Source: Teratosphaeria epicoccoides
Taxonomy: Eukaryota; Ascomycota; Dothideomycetes; Mycosphaerellales; Teratosphaeriaceae
Direction: 5' to 3'
Assembly (NCBI GenBank): GCA_021401465.1
Contig: JADDMT010000020.1
Location: forward strand, 62,001-126,000
Length of the DNA: 64,000 nucleotides
Numbering within the stretch: the stretch's first letter is position 1; each line of letters begins with the position of its first letter. The translations under genes were made by a program, and so were the position numbers. The notes beneath the pieces were generated by a model. It was not told the DNA's origin, did not search any database, and saw only the letters and a list, made by a program, of their open reading frames with translations. Below, piece after piece: positions 1 to 10,122 of the stretch.

Positions 1-268
1 CTCTACTAGACTACAAAGCAGGGGGGAGAAAGCAGAACTAATATAGATGTATATACTAATTGACATAGAGATTTGACTACAAGATCTGCTATAGCTAGGA
101 GATAGAGCTCCTACATGTATGTAATGCATATTAGTATTACCTTGTCCTTAGTAGTAGTAACAAGACAGATTAGTATAGCGTTAGATAGTATCCTAATAAA
201 AGGTTAGTAGCTTAGATGTTAGCTAGCGCAATTTCTAGTCTACTAGTAGTATAGACTAACTGTAATTA
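1..268. other. AT-rich sequence, no gene seen
   Basis: Strongly AT-rich and rich in TAG/CTA trinucleotides, as in the RIP-mutated elements elsewhere. No reading frame or recognised repeat is visible. It may be remains of the element whose end lies at 269-398. Confidence 0.5.
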
Positions 269-398
269 CCTACTTAGACAACATACAAGCTAATGTATAG
301 ACAAAGGACTCCCTTGCTATGTAGTAGGGTCATTACATACTAAGGGTAGGTATTAGAACCTATGTAGCTCTAATAGCCCCCTAGTATTAACTATATTA
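269..398 (-). repeat. Truncated copy of the 360-bp TAATA element
   Basis: The reverse complement, read from 398 down, aligns with the first 130 or so bases of the element at 24160-24519: TAATAYRGTTAATACTAGGGG, then the blocks GGTTCTAATRCC, GACCCT and GTCTAAGTAGG in the same order. The match stops at 269. Differences are mostly C/T and G/A. Confidence 0.65.
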
Positions 399-812
399 CT
401 CTTATTATTATTTGTTATATACTATATCTTTATTAACTATAGTAGGATCAAGTAATTAAGTACTAGAGCTCCTCTACTATTATACTAGTATATAGTAGCT
501 ATATACTATGCTACTAGTAATAATACTAGTATAGTTACTACTATCTCTATTATATAGCTCTTAACAAGCTAGAGCATATAAAAAGATGCTACTTAATAGA
601 GTACTAACTTTACCTTGTAGTAGTAGGTAATTAAAAATAGTGATGTAGTTAAAATCAAGTAATACCTACTAAAGCTACAAGGTTTAAAAGCAGTAGACAC
701 ATCTAAAACTACATGTGTTAGATTGTAACATAATATTAGTGTAGTATTAGCACTAAGCTATATGCAGAGTAGCAAGCATGAATCATGTCTGCAAAGCTAT
801 TCTGCAAAGTTA
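399..812. other. AT-rich sequence, no gene seen
   Basis: AT-rich with many TAG/CTA triplets. No open frame, RNA gene or recognised repeat. From 785 to 835 the motif TCTGCAAAG occurs three times in direct order and once inverted, next to the edge of the GC-balanced island. Confidence 0.5.
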
Positions 813-835
813 GTCTGCAAAGTAGCTTTGCAGAC
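813..835. repeat. Perfect 10-bp hairpin at the island edge
   Basis: GTCTGCAAAG, loop TAG, then CTTTGCAGAC form a perfect 10-bp stem with a 3-nt loop. Two more direct copies of TCTGCAAAG lie just upstream. It sits within 35 bp of the change from AT-rich to GC-balanced sequence. Function unknown; it could be the end of an old insertion. Confidence 0.7.
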
Positions 836-840
836 TTGCT

Positions 841-2660
841 AAAGGTCCTTATTACTAGAGCGTAGGATGGGAATTTGCACGAGGCTTGCTCTTTAGGCAT
901 CGGAGCGTGCATTAGTCCCGGATCAGTCCAGGATCCGGATGCCGCACTACTGACGGTCGAAGTCTAGAACGATGTGGTACGTAGCTAAGAGACTATCCTG
1001 TCGCGCATAGCTGGCTGCTACCTTGATGCTCCCGTTAGTGCTGAACGAAATCCTGCATGCTCCGTAGTATGGGAGCAGCGCCGTACCACGCATTTGCACT
1101 TCGCTAGCGAGAAGCTGCTAGATCTCGCTCTAAGATCATCGGAATTCCAAAGCCTGTCATGAATCGCTAACCTATTGTCACTACCATTCTCGAAGCAGCG
1201 CCGCCCTTACCTTGTCTAGCATTTCACGTGCGTAGTAGCATCACGAACCACTCGGGTCCGCCTAGCGCTGCTGCTCCAGGATCTTGCGGCAAGTATTTCG
1301 TAGCTTTTTTGCAGTCTGGTAGGCAACCGACGACAGGAGATCCCTTACCTCGAATGGTCTATTTTGACACATACCGGCGTCAGATTCGCAGGTCCGACCG
1401 TGACAGGCACCGAAACATCGAGTAGTAGCTGCTCCCCTGCCGGGCCTGACATATTTTATCTAGCGAATACGATATTCAAAATACTTGCAGAGACTTTTGG
1501 AAGGCGCCTCGGCCGCCGCATCCTCCTCGACGGCAGCGCTGGCGCTGCCCATCGTGACGATTGGCTGGCGCTCTGAGTTGCATTCCCGCGATCTGCCACT
1601 CCACCGACACCAGTCATGCATTTGACGAGATTGACCTCGTCTCAAGACGGAGGTAGCAAGCTCTGTATTTGACATCGTGCCTGGCATCTGCCATTGCTTG
1701 GACTTGAACAACCGGGACCAACCTCGCGAATTCGGAATCTGTAGAGCGGCTTCCCTCACTGCCTTGTATCACCGTGCGACCTGATGACTAGCTGGTGGCG
1801 CAATGAGCCACAGCATACGACGGAGAGCGTACAGCAGGGTTGACATACGCCATGAGGCGGTGTCGGAGCTCGATCCGATAGTAGACTGCTGTGCAGTAGC
1901 CTAGTGGCCGAGGGCCGACCACCTTCTTCTGCGAGCTGCGGAGCTGAGCAACTGTGATGAGCCTCGCTAGCAGCTTGCCGTCGCCATGGCCGTCCAGTGT
2001 CAATAAGTTCTCAATCACTGCGACCTGTAGACATACCTGCTTTGCGGTCGCCTCGTCCATGCCCAAGACATGGTCGCCGTGTCCTCGTGCTATCGCGGCG
2101 CGCGCAAGGTTAAGCGTTCCGCGCCCGCCGTGGTGCTGTTATTGCCCGTGACAGGTTAGGCAGGGATGGTGTCGGCCATACGGACTGATGGCTTCCTATA
2201 CGAGCCCCAGAGTCTACAATGGCAAGGAAGCGCGGTTGTTTCGGCTGTTCCCAATGGCGATAAGTGGTCTTTGCCGGGCTTGCAGAGCCATTGTGCTGCT
2301 CTCTTGGGCGTCAGATGCAGGACCGTGAGCTCTTACGCGCTACAGGAGCATGTCCGAGTGAGTTCCGGTGCCTGATTGATCGGTGGTCTAACGCACTCGC
2401 CCAAAGCAGATTTCAACGAGCGCCCACGCCAAAAGATATCTCCTACTGCCATAAACATGTGCTCGGAAGGAGCGTTGCACGAGGCTACTGAAACGTCCGT
2501 GAAACAGCATGTAGTGAGTGTATTTTTGTGCCGTGCGTGACTTCCCGATCTTTGACGCTGGCCGTGAGGATTTGCTCCCTGTCATGACGGTGCTTGATAT
2601 GCTCGTCGACCAGCCCTGGTACAGCAGAGAAAGTGCCTGAAATTTACACGAACTGACAGA
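841..2660. other. GC-balanced, unmutated island without a convincing gene
   Basis: Composition changes abruptly at about 850 to GC-balanced sequence without the TAG/CTA excess. Only short overlapping frames exist (under 100 codons, on both strands), and none shows a recognisable motif or a consistent exon chain. It may be intergenic sequence downstream of the 2661-4040 gene, or old gene remains. No tRNA or rRNA signature was seen. Confidence 0.5.
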
Positions 2661-4040
2661 CTACTTTAAGTTCAGATTGATCAGTTCTGAAGTCTCAACG
2701 TCCATTGTCTCCTGCAGTAAGATCTTGACATCGTTCTCACAGCTTCTGAGATGGTGGGTGACACCCCAGCAATGTATCGCATTGATCCATTCGATCGCCC
2801 ATTTCGCCTCTGCCTGCTCCCTCATGTCGAGAGTCATCAAGAGCTCCATATTGCAGCCGGACCACTTTTCGGCCGCACCCCCTGTCCGCGCCTCATCTCT
2901 TTGCCTCACCACAGGCCAGATCACATATATTGTGATCGTGTGGCCGCAGGCTGTCATGGTATAGTGCCGGACGTGCGAAAGTGCCGATGCTTGCTCCAGG
3001 TGCTCGGTGCGCGCCCTTTCATGGAGGCAGTACCGATTGTACAGCGCCATTGATCCAGCAGCAAGAGCTTGTCGCTGAGCTTGCAATTCGTCCTCGTGCG
3101 ACCGTTTGAACTCGACTGTAAGATACGGACAGGTCACCGTCGAGTGCCGAATCGTATGAACAGCAGCTTTCATGAAGGGCATGTACTCTTGGCTGAAAGA
3201 ACGCTTCTGTATATAGTAGGCCGCATCGGCTCGCACGTCCCAATTGTATCTCACGGCGTGCTTCGCCTCTGGATCGAGGATAGGCGGAACGTCCCAGAGT
3301 CCATTTGCGGATGGCTTGCAGATGGGCTTGAGCAGACGCTCTGCTCGAGGCTTGCGCTCACCACGCTCTTTGTCTGCTCTGGATTCATTGTGAAGCAGTT
3401 TTTCCAGCGCAAGCTGCGCGAACTCGTCCTCGTTGTACAGCTCTTGGGCAAGAGCTTTGTACTCTTCGGCGATTTCCTTGGCATCGTCTGCGCTGACCCA
3501 CATCCGTGCGCCTTGGAGTCCGTCGGGTATTTGGTTGGAGCTGAACGGCGCTGTACCGGTCCCGAAATGTTTGTGCGCGCGTTGGATGACAGGTCTCGTA
3601 CTGCGCAACACCCGAATGCCGCGCGGCGTGAGCACCGCTTCCTCGAAATCGCGACTTCGAAGTGTGACAGTCGATCGGGCGGCCTGAGACGCGCTTTCGG
3701 CTGGGTCTACCGAGTCGCTCGTTGTCGCTGGCGGAGTCGCATAGGCGGCCGGCGTTGACGGGGCCTTCCCTCCTTTTCTCCTTTGAGGCATTCTGTGCTG
3801 ACGCTGGGCGAGCGCAATGGACGTCTTGACGGCGTGCCAGAGCTCGCTGGTAGCGGATGGATCGGTGGGCGGTGGCGATCGGTGACTCTTGCATTCACCG
3901 AGGTGAGTAGCGGTGGTGGATTTGGCGGGCATTTTTACAGGTCTCGACAGCCGGTGCCTCTTCCGCGCGGGGCCAGCTGCAAGTGTCACCCGATGTCGGT
4001 CGAGTGATGGATGACCTTGGCTGCAGCGCATCTTGACCAT
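2661..4040 (-). CDS. Fungal protein with DUF7924-like C-terminal domain
   Basis: Single-exon frame of 459 codons, the longest intact one in the window. Residues 1-130 are basic, Pro/Ser/Thr-rich and probably disordered. The C-terminal half carries a conserved-looking block: LWDVPPIL (248-255), an acidic/aromatic stretch, PYLTVEFKR (305-313), ALYNRY (332-337), RHYTMTACG (358-366), WSGC (393-396) and WINAIHCWG (418-426). From memory this order resembles the fungal DUF7924 family, for which a PD-(D/E)XK-like fold has been suggested; E310-F-K312 would fit an ExK element. No catalytic role is shown. Starts at Met4, Met37 or Met84 are possible, because the N-terminus is not conserved-looking. Overlapping plus-strand frames are shadows. 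The gene lies in an unmutated island between RIP-like repeats, so it is probably single copy. Expression and function are unknown. Confidence 0.7.
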   Translation of the reverse strand: MVKMRCSQGHPSLDRHRVTLAAGPARKRHRLSRPVKMPAKSTTATHLGECKSHRSPPPTDPSATSELWHAVKTSIALAQRQHRMPQRRKGGKAPSTPAAYATPPATTSDSVDPAESASQAARSTVTLRSRDFEEAVLTPRGIRVLRSTRPVIQRAHKHFGTGTAPFSSNQIPDGLQGARMWVSADDAKEIAEEYKALAQELYNEDEFAQLALEKLLHNESRADKERGERKPRAERLLKPICKPSANGLWDVPPILDPEAKHAVRYNWDVRADAAYYIQKRSFSQEYMPFMKAAVHTIRHSTVTCPYLTVEFKRSHEDELQAQRQALAAGSMALYNRYCLHERARTEHLEQASALSHVRHYTMTACGHTITIYVIWPVVRQRDEARTGGAAEKWSGCNMELLMTLDMREQAEAKWAIEWINAIHCWGVTHHLRSCENDVKILLQETMDVETSELINLNLK

Positions 4041-4475
4041 CTCGTTTCACTGTTGAGATGAAGGTGTTGGGGGCTGGTCGCTTGGCCGAAGCCGCAATTG
4101 TGGCGCGTTTGATTGCTTGCATCGAGGATTGTATCGACTTTGCTGGCAATGACGCAAATGTTGTCATGACAACAACGCGCTTCGTATCTGATCTGTCCGC
4201 ATCTACACGTGGCTTGCTCCCATGTCAGTAGGGCTCAGAATCCCCGCACTCATGACTCGCATCAGGATTTACCCTGGTTTTGAACATTCGGTGTGCGCCA
4301 AGCCTAGCTTACTAGCAATAATGCTGTAGCATGTCTATTAATCAAGAATAACTTGAGAACCTTAATAGGTTATAAGACTTTAGGCTTAAAGCTAATGTCA
4401 GACTACATAGGACTATAAAAGACATCTAGATATAAGGAGGCATTATCTTAAGACATGTAAGAATGCTAATAGTAA
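4041..4475. other. Upstream of the island gene, and transition to AT-rich repeats
   Basis: Up to about 4300 the sequence is GC-balanced and would hold the promoter and 5' leader of the minus-strand gene; no clear TATA box was identified. From about 4300 composition switches to AT-rich, TAG/CTA-rich sequence. Confidence 0.45.
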
Positions 4476-4828
4476 TAATATAGTTTATACTAGGAGGCTA
4501 TAGGAGCTACATAGGTTCTAATACTTACTCTTAGTATATATAGACCCTGCTATATATTAAGGGGGTCCTTTATATATATGTTAGCTTATATATTACCTAA
4601 GTAGGATTAATACCTAATATAGGATACTCTTATATTACTTACTCTATAGTACCTCTATAGGGTTAGGCTTATATATGCTTTCCTAATTACTAGGCGTTAA
4701 GGGTTATAGGTACCTCTAGTACTACCTCTATAACAAGTAGAAAGTAGTACTATCTTATACCTATTAGCAGGTTAGATTATCCTATAATACTACAAGATAT
4801 TTTTATTATTATATAGCTTTATAGCTAT
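4476..4828 (+). repeat. Degraded copy of the 360-bp TAATA element
   Basis: Aligns along its length with 24160-24519: TAATATAGTTTATACTAGGAGG, GGTTCTAATAC, GACCCTGCTA, AAGGGGGTCCTT, AAGTAGGATTA, GGGTTAGGCT, AAGGGTTATA and CAAGATAT appear in the same order. It is far more AT-rich than the later copy, with C-to-T and G-to-A differences. The right end is approximate and no target duplication is recognisable. Confidence 0.65.
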
Positions 4829-5879
4829 ATAAGCTCTATTTTCTCTAACCCTACTACATAGTCTATGTCATGAAAATCAAGGCCCTAAGTAGACTAAGTA
4901 ACTTATGTTACTTAGCTTACTTACCTACTTGTCTGACTTAGCCTACTTGTATGTACCCCTAAGAAACTCAGCCCCTCCTAAGCTACTTGTGTCTATAACA
5001 CAAGTAGCTTAGAGTACAAGAGTACTACTAGTAAGTAACTTACTACTAGTAGTATACTAGTAGCAAGTAACTTATGCATATAAGCTAAGCTACTTAAGCT
5101 AAAACAATTTGCATGTAATAGACGTTAAAGTCATGATTTTAGTTAATACTACATATCCTGTAATTATCGTACTATGCTCTTTTACTATTAACACTAGATC
5201 TGACATATAACGCGAATTAAGCAGATTTACTAACACTAAACACATATATAGCTTAAACGTAGCTCTTATAATGCCTCTTAAATTCAAGCAAGCTGCTATA
5301 TCTAACTTGCGCCTTACGCCTAAAGAACTTAATAAGTATAGCTAGTAACAAATGTATAGCTACTACATACTATCTACATATCCTATATTAGCCCTTACAT
5401 ATAACTCTTCTACTTGCCCTTATCCTCTATTCTGTTCTACTAGCTTACCTTTACTACTACTAACTCTCCTAAAGTGCTACTATTTCGCCTCTCCTGTAGC
5501 TTCTTAAAGGTCGCATTATTAAAGACCTTATTACTATAGCCCTTAATCTGCTCTAATAAGGTCAAGTCTGTAAATGTAGTATGCTACTACAACTAACTAT
5601 CCCTTAACTTAGAGTCGCTAAGCGTATCCTCTACCTTCTCTATAACGTTCGACTAGTTGCTTATAAGATTACACTAATTAAGTAGAGCGCATGCTATGCT
5701 ACATCATAATTGTTAGCTAATATATACTACATGGCTACTAAACTACTACTAGTACCTCCTATTAATATTAAAGTGCTAGTAGTATGTTAGTAGCATAATG
5801 CTAGTATACTACTAGCATACTTACCTAGCATTTTTTACCTCTGCCTCTAGTAAAGCTTAGCTCCTACTATCGCCTTAGT
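4829..5879. other. AT-rich sequence, no gene identified
   Basis: TAG/CTA-rich, with CTACTAGTAG-like simple patches around 5010-5060. A 62-codon minus-strand frame at 5099-5287 has no recognisable motif and is probably chance. Part of the right end may belong to the decayed gene that follows. Confidence 0.4.
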
Positions 5880-8122
5880 CTTTGTCCTTCGCAGTTAAGC
5901 TACGTGTCCTATAGCTATTATTATTAACTACGCTGCTACGTAGAGTTAATAATTGTACTTACTATGTGCCTACTCTAGTAAGTCTTTACGTTTCGCCTCT
6001 TGCTAGAGCTACGCTAGTATTTATCTGTTATTAGCATAGTTTAGTTAATACATAAGTCCTCTCGCCTATACCGCTTGTCTATACTAGCTACAATTTACTG
6101 CCTACTCTGTAGCTTAGGCCTCTTGCTACTTCCGCCTCGTTAGCGATAGCTGGCCCTTATAATGCGCTAAGGCTACTAACCTTTCATCTTGCATGTGTCT
6201 AGGTTAGGGCTTATTAACTATAGTAGCTTTTGTACTAGACAAGTACATGTTAGTAATCATGGCCATGATGTTAGATAAGAAACTAACCTCGTTGTCATGA
6301 CACCGTTATGCAGTGTGTCCTACGACAATAGCTCCTCTAGTCCCTGTATCGGCTAGTCGTTACTGTCATAATCGCTTGCCTTACTACTATAGTTACTAAC
6401 ATTTGCCCTTTTGCTATTATGGCCCTCGCTCCCTCTGTTAGTATCTGCTTAAACATCCGCTACATGCTTGCAAATGCCTACTATTAATGACATTAAGGCC
6501 TGGCTTGATCCTTGTGTCAGGCTAACACTACGCTAACCTAATAATTACGTACGACCTAGCAGAAGTTAGCATAGGCCCTCTTGATAATGTCTCCTACGTA
6601 CTATTCTCGCGTAGCGCCTTTCGCCTCTACAAGTCCTCGTATTCCCTCTCTAAGCCTGTCATGCCGCGATCCTTCTTAATAGCTAGCGCCGCCTATACTA
6701 GTAGTGCTATCTTGCCTTTATCCTCCCCCCCTAATATACGTGCTATGATAGTCGCTATGATGACCTCCTGTCTGTTAGCATCGAGCTCTTCCTAATACTT
6801 CTTCTTCCCCTCGAAGATATCATCGATATTGACACTGCTAACTAGAACCTATCTTGTCTTACTAGCCTTTGTCTTGAACTCCGAAGGGCCATTTCTAATC
6901 TAGGCTAGTAGGTATGTAATAGTAGCATACACGCTATTTAACATGAAAGCATTTACCTCGCGTGACTCTAAAGGATTCTATGCTACTTTCTAATTAAACT
7001 AGAAGAACGCCTTCTTTATACAAAAGATTACGAGCAGGCTTAGAAACCTCTAGTCCTGTGACATGTTAGCGCTTTCGACGACATCTAAGCCTTCTCTCCT
7101 TACCTCTTCTTCGTTCTCGCATTCGAATCTGCTTTCTATTAACATGTCTGCAGCCTAGTCCTTTAAACCCTGCTTATTATCTACCTTGCTAGACTATGCG
7201 AGTATAGCTTCTCTAACCCTATTCGTGTAGTTGTTATAACACTAACATAACCTCTGCCTTATCTACGCCCCTAACATTAGCACCTCCTTATAGGACCTAC
7301 GTAGGTACTTATAGTATCTAAATTTACGTCGTCTAGCCTCGAGCTAACTCGACCTTTCATCCCTAGCATATTACGCGCTATAAGCTACTAGTCTATTACA
7401 ATATGCTTATAACTCGGCTAGTAAGTAGGAGCTATAGGGTATAGCATAGAAATGCCCTTCTGCTCTTATAAAGCGTCTATCTACAAGAGTTCTTAGACTT
7501 TAACAAGTAAAGGCTTAATTAACTTGTCTTTATGTATAGGAGGGCTACTACGTATATCTTCGCTACTAGAGTAGTCATATCCTTAGTCAGAGTTTATAGT
7601 CTAGCTGCTATTATAGCCTCGACAGCTACTTGACTAGCTCCCAGACTGACTTTAACTACTACTATTACCCTAGCGGCTACGAGACTCGCTATTACGGTAA
7701 TTTTGACTGCTGCTATTACTCCTGTAATTAGTAGGTCGGCTATTGTAATAGGCTCGACAGATGCTTGGCTACTATGTCTTTACCCTGTTACTCTTAGGTT
7801 TGCTACTATCTTGTTATATGTCACAAGACAATAACTAAAGCCTCTTATACGGCCGATTCTGCCTTAGTAGTAAGGATGACTGCTTATGCGTCTAGTCTCT
7901 TCGTAACTAGTATGTTGTTATCTATATGCATGTTAGCATAGCCGCCGTATATAGGTAGCTTCTTACATTAGTCGCCTTTGTATAGGCTTTAGGCACTATA
8001 AAATCTACATGCTCCTAGTTAGCTATCTCCTTGTTACCGTTATCTACACTATCGCTATTGTTGCTTAGCAGGTCTTCTAAATCATTCGCTAGATTGTAAT
8101 TCGAACTGCCGCTAGATGACAT
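5880..8122 (-). pseudogene. Decayed unrecognised gene, RIP-type stops
   Basis: Reading minus from an ATG at 8122, long stretches are interrupted almost only by TAG. The predicted N-terminus is acidic and Ser/Asn-rich (MSSSGSSNYN, then LEDLLSNN). A Ser/Arg/Gln-rich low-complexity zone follows, then a basic helical block with EARRRKFRYYKYLRR, then ESRFECENEEE and LEREYEDL, and a basic tail. At least two frame changes are needed, so indels have occurred as well as point changes. The biased kind of stop suggests the sequence was coding before RIP-like mutation. I do not recognise the family. It could be an ORF of a non-LTR or DNA transposon, or a duplicated host gene; the product is unknown. Confidence 0.45.
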
Positions 8123-8729
8123 AGAACGTGACCTCTGTTATCTGTCTTTCTTTAAAGGCATGATTAAAGAAGGACGCGACTTAAAGGATCGGCAGAGAAC
8201 AGAGCGTAGTATATCCTTCTTAGTCATGTAGGTCTAGTAGCAGGTTAGTAAAGGATAATATCTATAGCATGTAAATATGCACATACTACAAGTTACTATC
8301 TAATGTAGCTACGTAGCGTCTATTAATGCAGAAGAAAGAGAGGATACAATGTTTATAGTATCTTGTGACACATGAGTGTCATCTAAATTCGGCTACCCCT
8401 GAAATTACGCTTCCCTATTAGCTAGCGGTACTTTTAGCTTACTAGTAGTATGCTATTAAAATACTACTAGTAGAACTAGCCTCGGTTAGCATTAATTCTT
8501 CAATAATAGCTAGTATAGGTACTACAAAACATCCGCGCTATATAGCATGTCTGCCTGTATAATACTACCTAACAGAGGTAGTTACTCTATAGTAGATCCT
8601 ACGTATACAGTAGTAAGATTCGTTCTACATGCGAGAGAATATCCTGTACGTATTATTCTAAAGGCCTTTAAGCCACGTTTAAACTATAATAACCATACTA
8701 CTTTCGTGTTAACCCTAGGTAATTGTTAA
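8123..8729. other. AT-rich sequence, no gene seen
   Basis: AT-rich upstream flank of the decayed gene. The 60-codon plus-strand frame at 8547-8729 has no recognisable motif. No repeat match to the other elements was noticed. Confidence 0.4.
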
Positions 8730-9060
8730 CTTCTAGACTGTCTGCTACTAATAGTTTGACGATATCTTGTATAGTAGATGCTAAAAACTAACCTCCCCTA
8801 CTCGTGTCTATAACGCCTCTGCTATCGCCAGGAATTTGAGTTATAATTCCCTGCTACTACTAAAGAAGGCACTTGTTTCCTAGAACATGCGCTCCTTCGC
8901 TACTATTAACCGCGCAATTCGGCTAAGTAGGCTAAGCTGCTCTATCCGTTCATCTAACGTAGCGTACAGGCGTAGGTAATTATCATGTTAAAGTATAAGG
9001 CCTACTTTAATCGTGCCTATACTCTGCTACTATAGCGCCTTAGGTCTGTAAATTATGCTA
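8730..9060 (-). pseudogene. Decayed coding stretch, coiled-coil-like
   Basis: A minus-strand frame of about 110 codons, broken only by TAG/TAA, reads LYATLDERIEQLSLLSRIARL, split here by its heptad-like pattern of Leu/Ile, then IVAKERMF and LKFLAIAEAL. It may be the upstream part of the decayed gene at 5880-8122 or an independent remnant. Not recognised. Confidence 0.3.
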
Positions 9061-9563
9061 CACTAGGTCTTAGAGGTTCTTGTCGAGAAAACACGTACAC
9101 TCATTGTTCGGGCTATGCCTATATTATGTCTGTTTAAATTACAGATGTCAGGATTACTCGAAACACACGTTGTTTATACTTGTTAGTCCCTTAGCTAACT
9201 TCAGATAAAAGATATAGCAGACCCTTCCGCGCTTTTCGCACCTTATTGCCATAGCCGTAGCCGTCGTATATGCGACGCTGTATTGTCTATCTTCTAGTCC
9301 CCTACGATACTTTCTATAGCAGGCATGATCTAGACACTAGGGTCCTAATAATTGTAGCACTTAAGACATGTATATAGGAACAGAATACTCGAGCCTATAC
9401 GCGCAAGGCAACTGTTTCCTTGCCTAACATGTACTGACTTTAACTAGTATCTCTAGTAGGTAGTAGAGAATAGTTACATCCTAGGCAGATTTAATAAGAT
9501 AGCTAGGTTCATTAGGCTAGATTACAGGTCGAAAGATAAGGCCATGATTATAGAGGACTTCGT
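9061..9563. other. AT-rich sequence, no gene seen
   Basis: No open frame, repeat match or RNA gene was recognised. CpG is retained in places (for example around 9230-9290) while TAG/CTA is frequent, as in the flanking mutated DNA. Confidence 0.4.
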
Positions 9564-9586
9564 TATCATAAGGGTAGGTGCTAATA
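9564..9586 (-). repeat. 23-bp inverted end of a family-A LTR
   Basis: These bases are the reverse complement of the last 23 bp of the family-A LTR (TATTAGCACC...TATGACA, here with one C-to-T change). They abut the first base of A1's own 5' LTR. This means A1 sits against a remnant of an oppositely oriented family-A LTR. Confidence 0.75.
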
Positions 9587-10063
9587 TGTCATGAGTATTA
9601 GGAGTACTATAAGTCACAGGATCATGAGGGTCCTAAGTACTATGAGTCATAGTATAGTTATAGGAGTACTATAAGTCATAAGCATAGTCATAGGAGAAAG
9701 GATCTATTACGTGAGGATAGATCCCTAGATCTGTAGGGTTAGTCTACAGATCTACAGGCCTATAGGGGAGAAGGGATCTGTCATGGGATAACAGACCCTC
9801 GGATCTGTAGGGTTAGTCTATAGATCTACAGACATAGATCTGTTAGGTCTGTCGACAGATCTAACAGAGCTACTCTGTCTCTCTAGTATATAGGGATAGC
9901 TTTAGGACAGGCAATTAAGAGCCTCGTGCTTAATCTTAATTTAATCCTCTCTTGCTTAGAGGAGAGTTAGTTACAAGGTTAACTGCTATTATCGATATTC
10001 TTCATAGCTCTGCGAGTCTAACACCTAGTCACCTTCCTGCTATTAGCACCTACCCTTATGACA
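9587..10063 (+). repeat. A1 5' LTR
   Basis: Begins TGTCATGAG and ends CCTTATGACA, so termini are TG...CA with a short inverted repeat. Several copies of AGGAGTACTATRAGTCATAG-like units lie at the 5' side, and several GATCTGT/ACAGATC dyads follow. A TATATA box is at 9887-9892. GTGCTTAA at 9926-9933 is complementary to the primer-binding segment after the LTR. Confidence 0.85.
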
Positions 10064-10080
10064 TTTTAAGCACTACTTCT
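10064..10080 (+). promoter_or_regulatory. A1 self-primer binding site
   Basis: Two bases after the LTR, TTAAGCAC (10066-10073) is the exact reverse complement of GTGCTTAA at 9926-9933 in the LTR, which lies 39 nt after a TATATA box, near the expected mRNA 5' end. This is the geometry of Tf1-type self-primed reverse transcription. No tRNA 3'-end complement was recognised. In A2 the same pair is TTGAGTAC and GTGCTTAA, each one RIP-type change away from TTGAGCAC/GTGCTCAA. Confidence 0.65.
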
Positions 10081-10122
10081 AAGGAAGCATTAGGGGACTT
10101 GTCGAGCGCATAACATACGCCT

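Noticed and set aside
1228..2585. Short frames of 60-100 codons on both strands in the GC-balanced island
   Set aside because: None has a recognisable motif, they overlap in conflicting phases, and no plausible intron signals join them.
3069..3758. 229-codon plus-strand frame and several shorter ones over 2677-4167
   Set aside because: They lie on the opposite strand or in other phases of the 459-codon minus-strand gene, whose C-terminal motifs are recognisable. GC-rich coding sequence often leaves such open shadows.
5099..5287. 62-codon minus frame in AT-rich DNA
   Set aside because: Hydrophobic composition is what AT-rich sequence gives by chance; no start context or homology visible.
9587..10063. 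CRISPR-like array from the repeated AGTACTATRAGTCATAG units in the A LTR
   Set aside because: Units are degenerate, irregularly spaced, without unique spacers, and lie in a eukaryotic retroelement LTR.
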